The position numbers and the translations under genes are program-made. The notes beneath the pieces were generated by a model that ran no database searches, had not been told where the DNA came from, and saw only the letters and a program-made list of their open reading frames with translations. A stretch of DNA of 9,290 nt from an uncultured Planctomycetaceae bacterium (GTDB taxonomy: Bacteria; Planctomycetota; Planctomycetia; Pirellulales; Pirellulaceae): NCBI GenBank assembly GCA_903927685.1, contig CAIYOB010000391.1, positions 1-9,290 of the forward strand, read 5' to 3'. Positions 1-5,926 of this stretch are shown here, piece by piece. The stretch's first letter is position 1, and every line of letters starts with the position of its first letter.

Positions 1-2
1 CG

Positions 3-1037
3 ATCGAGGCCGTTTATACCAACGAGCCGCAACAGTACGGAAATCTGATCAGCCAGTACCGCAAAGGTCCAACGATCTGGGGGCCGAGCTACTACAAGTA
101 TGATGCCCTCGGCTCGGTCCGAGTGCTGACGGACGTAGGTGGAAACGCGACTGACATGTACTTGTATGATGCGTGGGGGAACGAGCTGGCGGTGAGCGGT
201 TCGACCGTGAATCAGTACCGATGGGTGGGGCATGTAGGGTACTACTGGGATGAGGATGCGGGGACGTTTTACATTCGGGCGCGGGCGTATGAGCCGGTGA
301 CGGGCCGATGGACGTCACAGGATCCGTTGTTCTATCCGGCGGTCAAGCCGCTTAAAGAGATGTATCATAGACGCGCAGAAAAGGGGGTGAATCTCCTCAC
401 GTATGTCATTGGCGAGCCGCTTAGGTTTGTCGATCCATCTGGCACCTCCGCGAAGAGTGTGTTTCCCCCCTTCGGTATTCCAGCATGCTTTGATTTAACC
501 TTCGGCAAGTGGACGACCGACAAGCCGTTCACACTTCCGGACGGAACCATGATCGGCGGCGGACAGACGGAGGGTTATTATTCGGGGGTCATCTGGTCTG
601 AAGGCGGTTCTTGTGAGGGTTCGCCGCTGGCGGTTCACGTGGCGTTAGCCTTCACCACCTTGGATCCGGATCGAGGTGGCTGTGCACCCACCTTTGAAAA
701 GGAGTTGCAGGATCATAATATTGAGTTCGAGTTTCGTCCCTCTCCCGAGAATACTGGCTGCAAAGTGACTGATGCCGGTACCATTCACAGCGGCACCGGA
801 AAGGGCACGGACTGTTCTTACGTGACATGGAAGTGGTCATGTCCGGTTCGCTGCAAGGTGCCGCCGAGGTACTGTGTAACTCCCGGTATCACGACAGAGA
901 TCGAGATTGTGGCGCGCGATGGCACCCCGTTCCCTCACAGGCTGGGTGTCGAGCACTCAATAAGTTACTTCGATCGGTGCTGTAAGATGTTCCCGTGTTT
1001 GGCGAGTCTGAGAGCTCGGCAGATCTACGGGAGGTGA
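3..1037 (+). CDS. RHS repeat-associated core protein, 3' part, with cysteine-rich C-terminal tail
   Basis: The gene enters from the left edge (first full codon at 3) and stops with TGA at 1035-1037, so the start and YD-repeat shell are outside the window. The first ~147 visible residues are a typical RHS core: YDALGSVR, then YLYDAWGNEL, then a YWDEDAGTFYIRARAYEP block followed by TGRWTSQDP, ending in NLLTYVIGEP and FVDPSG. In RHS proteins the shell encloses or presents a variable C-terminal domain that begins just after the DPxG motif, often a toxin. Here that domain is ~197 residues (444-1034) with 11 cysteines, including a CC pair; I recognise no catalytic motif. The even spread of cysteines suggests a disulfide-stabilised or metal-binding extracellular domain (inference). 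About 20 residues more than usual lie between the SQDP and NLLTY blocks. The RHS family call is firm; the tail function is unknown. Confidence 0.92.
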   Translation: MEAVYTNEPQQYGNLISQYRKGPTIWGPSYYKYDALGSVRVLTDVGGNATDMYLYDAWGNELAVSGSTVNQYRWVGHVGYYWDEDAGTFYIRARAYEPVTGRWTSQDPLFYPAVKPLKEMYHRRAEKGVNLLTYVIGEPLRFVDPSGTSAKSVFPPFGIPACFDLTFGKWTTDKPFTLPDGTMIGGGQTEGYYSGVIWSEGGSCEGSPLAVHVALAFTTLDPDRGGCAPTFEKELQDHNIEFEFRPSPENTGCKVTDAGTIHSGTGKGTDCSYVTWKWSCPVRCKVPPRYCVTPGITTEIEIVARDGTPFPHRLGVEHSISYFDRCCKMFPCLASLRARQIYGR

Positions 1038-1135
1038 CCGGATGCAGGTGACGCCGACTGTGCCCACAGAGACCACGGTGGACTAATTAGAGGTGACGCT
1101 GTGATTCAGATCATGGCCAAGCCGGAGAATGCTTG

Positions 1136-2599
1136 ATGGCCTTTGGAGCATTGGTACTCATTTTCCTCGGCGTTGGCGCGGAGGCGCCGAGGACGTCACA
1201 GGTCCTTGTCCCGGAGTGGGTCGAAGGACTTGCCGATCCGGATCCGTCAGTTCGGGATCGCGCGGTTCATGCGCTTGCGAACTTGCCACATGCGACGCCC
1301 GACGCAGTTACGAGGATTACTGAACTATTGGATCATGAGAACCGTGATGTCAGGCAAGACGCATTTGCCGCCCTCCAGAACATGGGTCGGGCTGCAAAGT
1401 TCGCCACGCCGCGTCTTCTGGCTATTCTGTCGGACCGATCATCGGCAGCCGATGATCGCTACGTGGCGGGATGCACTTTAGCCAAGATTGGGCCAGCAGC
1501 AGTCGAAGCCGTCCCTGGTTTGGTCGAGGTCCTTCACGATGAGAACTCCTACGCCCGACTGGGCGCGATCAACGCATTGGCGGGAATTGGACCACCCGCG
1601 AGCCGCGCGGTGGCGGACCTTTTCAGCTTGGCAGTGAACGATCGCAGCGGTGGTTTTGCGTGGAGTATTCACCTTAGCGCATCCAGGGCGATAGCTCAAA
1701 TTGGGACGCCCGCTCTGCCATTCTTGGTCCAATCGCTGCGGAACGGCAATGTTGAGGAGAAAGTGACCGCTGCCGCGACGATTCGAAGAATGGCAGAGAG
1801 ACTGCCGGAGTCCGCCCGCGAGGCGATTCCCGCTCTCAGAGTGGCGATTGGGGACAGGGATGCGGCGGTTCGCGTGAATGCTGCGGGTGCCATCTGGTAC
1901 ACTCGCCACGATGCCAATGAGGTGCTGCCAGTGCTCGTTTCCGTCATCCATGAGCACCGGGAACGCGAGTGGCTCGAAATGCGTCGCACCGCGCCGACAT
2001 CGAGCCCGCGCACGCTTTATTCACCGCGGGGTGTGGCGGTTTATGTTTTCAAAGACATGGGGCCGGATGCGGGGCAGGCTGTCCCCACGCTGGTCGAGGT
2101 GCTCCAGGACTGCTCCGGAAGTTCTCTCGAAAAGGAGACGCTGGAAGCATTGGGGAGTATTGGGCCGAGCGCAGAGAGTGCATTGCCTCACATCCTCCCC
2201 TACCTATGGTCAAACAACCGAGGTTTGCGTGTGAGTGCTGCAAAGGTGATGCACCGAATCGCGCCCGAGGCAAAAGTACCCGTCGCGGATATCGTTGCAC
2301 AGATTGTTGATGATCCGTTCGGCGCGCATGCGGCGGTCTTGGTCTTGGGAGAAATCGATGAGACGAGCCGCGAAGCTGCTGTACCGCTGCTCGTGGAATT
2401 GCTGACCAGCACCGATTGGCGCATTCGCCTGAAGTCGCTAGAAGCGCTGGGCGAAATTGGCCGCGATGCTGCCGCCGCCAGCGAAGCAATTGAACGCCTT
2501 GCGAAAGACGCAAATCCCCTGGTCAAGCAGGCGGCTAGTCAGGCGCTTCGTGCTATCGAGCTTTCGTGCGATGAGGCGAAATCAGGCGCAAAGGAATGA
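1136..2599 (+). CDS. Exported HEAT-repeat protein
   Basis: The product is 487 residues. I chose ATG 1136 because GGAG (1124-1127) lies 8 bases upstream; a TTG directly before it (1133) is less likely. Residues 2-15 are hydrophobic (FGALVLIFLGVG) and are followed by AEA, a plausible signal peptidase I site, though the n-region has no positive charge. From about residue 28 to 475 the protein is a run of roughly 10-12 helical HEAT_2/PBS-lyase-like repeats, with recurring patterns such as VRxxAxxALxxIG and AVPxLVEVL. A less regular, charged stretch near residues 270-300 (HEHREREWLEMRR) interrupts the array. HEAT arrays are protein-protein scaffolds without catalytic residues, so no reaction can be assigned. 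The gene lies 98 bases after the RHS gene on the same strand and may be cotranscribed; a role binding the RHS tail is conjecture. It could equally be one of the many planctomycete HEAT proteins unrelated to it. Confidence 0.9.
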   Translation: MAFGALVLIFLGVGAEAPRTSQVLVPEWVEGLADPDPSVRDRAVHALANLPHATPDAVTRITELLDHENRDVRQDAFAALQNMGRAAKFATPRLLAILSDRSSAADDRYVAGCTLAKIGPAAVEAVPGLVEVLHDENSYARLGAINALAGIGPPASRAVADLFSLAVNDRSGGFAWSIHLSASRAIAQIGTPALPFLVQSLRNGNVEEKVTAAATIRRMAERLPESAREAIPALRVAIGDRDAAVRVNAAGAIWYTRHDANEVLPVLVSVIHEHREREWLEMRRTAPTSSPRTLYSPRGVAVYVFKDMGPDAGQAVPTLVEVLQDCSGSSLEKETLEALGSIGPSAESALPHILPYLWSNNRGLRVSAAKVMHRIAPEAKVPVADIVAQIVDDPFGAHAAVLVLGEIDETSREAAVPLLVELLTSTDWRIRLKSLEALGEIGRDAAAASEAIERLAKDANPLVKQAASQALRAIELSCDEAKSGAKE

Positions 2600-2735
2600 C
2601 CTCGTCGACAAGGATAAGCGGATCACCATGTACTGGGCCAGAGACTTTCGGATGGGACGACAGAGGGAATGCAACTGACCTGAACAGGTGGCTCACGGCA
2701 GCGAGGCACAGGCGGATCACGTTCTGCGTTGAGCG

Positions 2736-2748
2736 GTTCTTTGACAAT
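2736..2748 (+). promoter_or_regulatory. boxA-like motif
   Basis: GTTCTTTGACAAT closely resembles the boxA antitermination element (consensus near TGCTCTTTAACAA) that recruits NusB/NusE, usually upstream of rRNA operons and in some CRISPR leaders. No rRNA or CRISPR array follows here. It lies 16 bases before a REP-like inverted repeat, so it may belong to a degenerate mobile element. Function is unproven and chance similarity is possible. Confidence 0.35.
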
Positions 2749-2764
2749 GCGGTGGTAGGGGCCC

Positions 2765-2798
2765 GGAAAAGGACCGGAGGGGACGGGAGTCGTTTTTC
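2765..2798. repeat. REP-like imperfect inverted repeat
   Basis: GGAAAAGGAC (2765-2774) and GTCGTTTTTC (2789-2798) form arms matching at 8 of 10 positions around the core CGGAGGGGACGGGA. The pattern of GAAAAAGG-type and TTTTTC-type ends around a GGGACGGGAGTC core resembles short palindromic elements mobilised by REP-associated tyrosine transposases in planctomycetes and deltaproteobacteria (from memory). No transposase is present. It could also act as a weak hairpin. Confidence 0.4.
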
Positions 2799-3211
2799 GT
2801 GACAGGAAGCAACGCGTTGGGTAAGGCCGGAGCATGCCTCGCCGCGCTGGTTCGATTCAAGGTGGACTGCGTCCGTTACGACCCGCTGATAATGCCGGCT
2901 TCAGTCGCCAAGGCGGTTTGTTTCCATCATGCAAAGGGAGCCTCTGAAAATGGAACGTCTAAACCGGGACGCAGCCAGTATCGAGGAACGTCTAGTATTG
3001 ACGAACTGCTGCGAGCCGGGGCGGAAAGAGGCGACAATCTACCTTTTCGGGCTTGAGCCACGGCAAAAGGGCGGACGGCTGCGGTCGTTCGCTAGCCGCC
3101 GACGGGTCGCTGGGAGGTGGAAATGCGGGTCTTTCGCGGCGAGACGCCAAGTTTCCGTGCACAGTCAACGCGGGCGAGTGGCGTGCTTTCGCTCCTCGCC
3201 GCTCGTAACCG

Positions 3212-3240
3212 TTGACCCTCGGGCATGGGGGCGGTATGCT
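3212..3240 (+). promoter_or_regulatory. Sigma70-like promoter for the oxidoreductase gene
   Basis: TTGACC at 3212-3217 (5 of 6 to the -35 consensus) and TATGCT at 3235-3240 (4 of 6 to the -10 consensus) are separated by exactly 17 bases. Transcription would start near 3247, giving a leader of about 108 bases before the ATG at 3355. It is the best-placed such pair I found in the gap. Planctomycete housekeeping promoters are poorly characterised, so confidence is moderate. Confidence 0.5.
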
Positions 3241-3354
3241 GCTGATGTCGTTGTGGTTCCGCTAATCTAATCTCCAGACTGAAGGGCCGGCAAGGGCGAG
3301 CGCGGAGAAGCCGGCGGCTGCGCACCGCGGGCGAGGGCGGCGTTAGTATTCACG

Positions 3355-4962
3355 ATGCGAGATGAGACGCGATTCGTCATCATTGGTGCCGGGCCAACCG
3401 GCCTCGGCGCGGCCACTCGCCTGGAGGCACAAGGCGAACGCGAGTTCGTGATCCTGGAGGCTTTCGACACGCCTGGCGGGCTGGCCGCTTCGTTCCGGGA
3501 CACAAGCGGATTCACTTGGGACCTCGGCAGCCACCTGCACTACTCTCATTACCAGCAGGTGGACCGCTGCTGGGACGCCGCGCTGGGCCCCGAACAGTGG
3601 CTGCACCACCAGCGATCGACATGGGTGTGGATCGCCGACCGGTTCGTTCCCTATCCGCTCCAACTGAACCTGCATCGCTTGCCCGATCCTGCGCGAAAGG
3701 AATGCATTCGCGGACTGCTTGTGGCAGCGGAGAACCCCGTCGGAGAGCGGCTCGATTTCCGCGCCTGGATCCTCGCCACGTTCGGCCAGGGAATTGCAGC
3801 GCATTTTCTGCTGCCCTACAATGCCAAGCTCTGGGCGCATCCCTTGGAGCAGATGTCCTCCCAGTGGATCGCCCAACGCGTGGCAGTGCCGGATATCGCA
3901 GACATTCTGCGCCGGGTGGAACGCGAAGAGGACAGCAACCAATGGGGTCCCAACGCTACGTTCCGCTACCCGCGCCGGGGCGGTAGCGGGGCTGTATGGA
4001 AGGCCGTGGCCGACATGCTGCCACCGGGAGCCATCCGCTACAACGAAGGCGTCGTCGGGATAAATGCCGACCGGCGAATCGTTTGCACCGCCAAGGGCTC
4101 GGAATTCTGCTACGATTACCTGATCAGCAGCATGCCGCTGGATCGACTTGCTGGAACGCTGGAAAGCGGCGGGGACATTGGCAGCGTGATCGTCTCGAGG
4201 CGGCACCGCCAACGTGGTCCTCTCGCTCCGCGAGTGGGCAGCCATCTCGCGGAGCGAGATGGCTACTTTGAAACGTCCTGCCAGCTTGACACAGTTTCGC
4301 GAGCCAAAACGCTGACGGCAACGGCCACGCACGTCATCGGGATCGGTTTGGAAGGCCAGCCGCCGGAGGTTGTTCAAGGCAAGCTCTGGATCTACTACCC
4401 GGAGCCGTCCGTGCCTTTCTACCGGGTGACGATCATGAGCAACCTCAGTCCCGAGAACACGCCTCGGCCAGGTGAGACATGGTCGCTGATGGCGGAAGTC
4501 TCGGAGAGCGCTTTTCGATCGCTGCCGACACAGACGCCAGGCGGCATTCCCGAACCGGAGCCGCTCTCGGAGCAGAGACCAACCTACATCGGCCGCTTCC
4601 CGGACGGGGAGTCGGTTCAGAATGTCATCGAAGGATTGCGGTCGGTGGGACTCGTGCGGCGCGATGACCGGATTGTCAGCCGCTGGCATCGGCGGCTATC
4701 GCACGGATACCCGGTGCCGACGCGGGATCGGGACGAGATCCTCGACCAGACGCTGCCGGCGCTGCGGGATCTGGGCATCTACTCGCGCGGCCGATTTGGG
4801 GCTTGGAAGTACGAAGTCGGCAATCAGGACCACGCGTTCATGCAGGGCGTCGAGGCCGTGGAGCAGATCCTGCACGGTCACCGCGAACTGACTTTGGCGG
4901 AGCCGGACCTGGTCAACTCTCGCTACAACCCGTTTCCGTATCCGGAGTGGCAGCCGTCGTGA
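3355..4962 (+). CDS. FAD-dependent oxidoreductase, UDP-galactopyranose mutase / protoporphyrinogen oxidase-like
   Basis: The product is 535 residues. The N-terminus is a dinucleotide-binding Rossmann fold: VIIGAGPTGLG with G11, G13 and G16, an acidic residue ending the second strand (E35, VILEA), then the PGGLAAS loop (40-46) of the amine-oxidase/protoporphyrinogen oxidase/Glf superfamily. The C-terminal FAD-contacting part is SRGRFGAWKYEVGNQDHAF (477-495) followed by QGVEAVEQIL. Relatives often sit in polysaccharide loci and are annotated as protoporphyrinogen oxidase-like or UDP-galactopyranose mutase-like; the substrate cannot be read from sequence. The convergent neighbour is a glycosyltransferase operon, which favours a sugar-nucleotide or glycan role over haem synthesis (inference). 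Start codon: only weak Shine-Dalgarno (GAGGGCGG, ~15 bases upstream); no better in-frame start was seen. Oddity: residues ~283-310 look like an in-frame insertion carrying a palindromic repeat (4221-4264), placed between MPLDRLAGTLE and THVIGIGLEG. Haem-pathway oxidase is the alternative role. Confidence 0.93.
   Translation: MRDETRFVIIGAGPTGLGAATRLEAQGEREFVILEAFDTPGGLAASFRDTSGFTWDLGSHLHYSHYQQVDRCWDAALGPEQWLHHQRSTWVWIADRFVPYPLQLNLHRLPDPARKECIRGLLVAAENPVGERLDFRAWILATFGQGIAAHFLLPYNAKLWAHPLEQMSSQWIAQRVAVPDIADILRRVEREEDSNQWGPNATFRYPRRGGSGAVWKAVADMLPPGAIRYNEGVVGINADRRIVCTAKGSEFCYDYLISSMPLDRLAGTLESGGDIGSVIVSRRHRQRGPLAPRVGSHLAERDGYFETSCQLDTVSRAKTLTATATHVIGIGLEGQPPEVVQGKLWIYYPEPSVPFYRVTIMSNLSPENTPRPGETWSLMAEVSESAFRSLPTQTPGGIPEPEPLSEQRPTYIGRFPDGESVQNVIEGLRSVGLVRRDDRIVSRWHRRLSHGYPVPTRDRDEILDQTLPALRDLGIYSRGRFGAWKYEVGNQDHAFMQGVEAVEQILHGHRELTLAEPDLVNSRYNPFPYPEWQPS
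4221..4264. repeat. Nested palindromic repeat inside oxidoreductase gene (copy 1 of the CTCGCGGAGCGAG element)
   Basis: CTCGCTCCGCGAG (4222-4234) and CTCGCGGAGCGAG (4246-4258) are exact reverse complements with an 11-base loop; one more T-A pair extends the stem to 14. The right half is also an 11-base-arm hairpin on its own: arms 4240-4250 and 4254-4264 around GGA. The alternative folds, and reappearance of the same 13-mer at 6942-6954 in another gene, indicate a mobile REP/MITE-like repeat rather than coding constraint. It keeps the reading frame. Confidence 0.75.
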
Positions 4963-5021
4963 TCCGTTCGCCGTCCGTGCCTCCTTCATCGTTGTTCCTG
5001 TCGGTCTCATGCGCGCCTGCC
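4963..5021. other. Convergent intergenic spacer
   Basis: These 59 bases separate the 3' ends of the + strand oxidoreductase gene and the - strand operon. Both transcription units must end here or run into each other. I see no G+C-rich hairpin followed by a T-run in either direction, so termination may be Rho-dependent or transcripts may overlap (inference). Confidence 0.5.
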
Positions 5022-5483
5022 TCACCCGTCAAGTGGACGTGGGCTGTCTGCGTTGGGGGCGTCTGGGATCGTCGGCCATTTGTCCAACGGACACTGGAAT
5101 GCTCGGCCGGTGGCCTTCCAAGGCAGCCGGCAGCCGCATTTCAGGCATTGCGTGCCGCGTCGCTCCGGGCACGTGTCGCAAATCGCCAGCCGCTGCTGGT
5201 ACTGCTCCTTGGTCACCGTCCGAAAGCCGTCCGCAGCAAAAGCCGCCAGAGCGGAGGCCAGGTTCCAGGCTTGCACGTACAGCGGCGGCGGCTGGCGTTC
5301 CTCGGGGGCCGCGTCCGGACCGATGATCCTGGGTTCGGGGCATGGGCAGGCAGCCAACGTGCATCTGGCACAAATGACGCTCTCAGCGCGGTTGCCGCGC
5401 GCATGCACCCTGGGATGCCGGCAGAGGTAGACGTTCCTTTCGTCGGTTGCGATGCGGCAGTCGCATGGTGGCAATCTGGTCAT
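5022..5483 (-). CDS. Small cysteine-rich, zinc-ribbon-like protein
   Basis: The product is 153 residues from ATG at 5483-5481, which overlaps the methyltransferase stop as ATGA; AGGA lies about 7 bases upstream. A longer in-frame start further upstream would run into the methyltransferase gene and lacks support. Two cysteine clusters are visible. The N-terminal one has C7, C9, C21, C38, C41, C46 and C48 (CDC, CARC, CPC). The C-terminal one has C102, C105, C113, C116, C118 and C131 in the pattern CDTC-x7-CLKCGC-x12-CPLDKW. The second resembles a treble-clef or zinc-ribbon module ending in CPLxKW that I have seen in short uncharacterised bacterial and phage proteins. The linker holds a hydrophobic alanine-rich helix (72-84). 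No signal peptide is evident. It is the last gene of the glycosyltransferase operon, tightly coupled to its neighbour. Metal binding (zinc or Fe-S) is inferred; function is unknown. Confidence 0.82.
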   Translation of the reverse strand: MTRLPPCDCRIATDERNVYLCRHPRVHARGNRAESVICARCTLAACPCPEPRIIGPDAAPEERQPPPLYVQAWNLASALAAFAADGFRTVTKEQYQQRLAICDTCPERRGTQCLKCGCRLPWKATGRAFQCPLDKWPTIPDAPNADSPRPLDG

Positions 5484-5926
5484 TGGGCTTTCCTGGGCGT
5501 CAGCAGTGCGTGGATGTTCTGCGGACCACGCACGCCAAGCGACAGGATCTGCCATTTGCGTTTCGTGTAATGCGGGTACAAGCGGCCCCAAGTCGTTTCC
5601 GGATCGAGGTACTGAAACGCCTGTTCGTTCAGGTGCCAGCGGTGCGTTGGGTCGATCCAGCTACTGTCCCCGCGATGGTGCGGCGTGCGGATAAACAACT
5701 CGCCCCCCGGCATCAAGACGCGCCACGCTTCGTCGCAGAATTGAATGAGGTCGATCGCCAAGTGCTCGACCACATCCTCGGCCACGATCAGTTCCACCGA
5801 ATCGTCGGCCCACGGCCAAGGCAACCTGTTCAAGTCGTGGACGACATCAATCCCGTCGGCTGACTCGACGTCGACGTGGACGTACCCGGCCAACCGTTTT
5901 GCTCCTGAGCCCAAGTACAGTTTCAC
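5480..5926 (-). CDS. Class I SAM-dependent methyltransferase (methyltransferase type 11-like)
   Basis: The product is 148 residues from GTG at 5926-5924. This start is chosen because GGGAGG (5938-5933 on the minus strand) lies 6 bases upstream and the start overlaps the preceding stop as GTGA. The frame stays open far upstream, but that part lies antiparallel or out of frame within the glycosyltransferase gene and is not homologous in appearance. Motif I is LYLGSGAKRLAGYVHVDV (3-20), a variant of LxLGxG with the acidic residue at D19. D31 in VVHDLN, then EDVVEHL (50-56) and EAWRVLMPGGELFIRTPHH (66-84) match the family's later motifs, and IDPTHRWHLN (91-100) is the usual DPTHxxH segment. Such proteins methylate small molecules or sugars and are common beside glycosyltransferases. 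Methylation of a glycan or sugar precursor is inferred from context; the acceptor is unknown. At 148 residues it is slightly short but carries the full set of motifs. Confidence 0.93.
   Translation of the reverse strand: MKLYLGSGAKRLAGYVHVDVESADGIDVVHDLNRLPWPWADDSVELIVAEDVVEHLAIDLIQFCDEAWRVLMPGGELFIRTPHHRGDSSWIDPTHRWHLNEQAFQYLDPETTWGRLYPHYTKRKWQILSLGVRGPQNIHALLTPRKAQ

Larger units (their letters stand above)
2600..3354. other. Gene-free stretch between HEAT gene and oxidoreductase gene
   Basis: About 750 bases with no convincing gene. The open frames present are short, arginine- or proline-rich, lack a good ribosome binding site and match nothing I recognise. The stretch holds a boxA-like motif (2736-2748), an imperfect inverted repeat (2765-2798) and a sigma70-like promoter (3212-3240). 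A near-palindrome, CCTCGTCGACAAGG, directly follows the HEAT stop codon at 2600-2613 but has no T-run, so it is not a clear terminator. Two GCCGGC copies (3286-3291 and 3310-3315) could pair in the leader of the downstream mRNA. The composition suggests decayed mobile DNA (inference). Confidence 0.6.

Noticed and set aside
1042..1136. Two very short frames (14 and 11 codons) between the RHS and HEAT genes
   Set aside because: Too short to support from sequence alone, although the second ends overlapping the HEAT start; no leader-peptide features such as regulatory codon runs or an attenuator hairpin.
2848..2866. GGTTCGATTC, resembling the T-arm of a tRNA
   Set aside because: The flanking bases do not form the five-pair T stem, and no acceptor or anticodon arm can be built around it.
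2929..3270. Possible 113-residue gene in the gap
   Set aside because: Arginine-rich, no recognisable domain, poor ribosome binding site spacing and no homologue in memory; more likely a chance open frame in GC-rich DNA.
4220..4264. Intrinsic terminator within the oxidoreductase gene
   Set aside because: The stem is strong but no T-run follows, and it lies within a continuous coding frame.
3343..4689. Long minus-strand open frame opposite the oxidoreductase gene
   Set aside because: It is antisense to a clear FAD-binding protein; its translation has the H/R/P-rich character of an antisense shadow.
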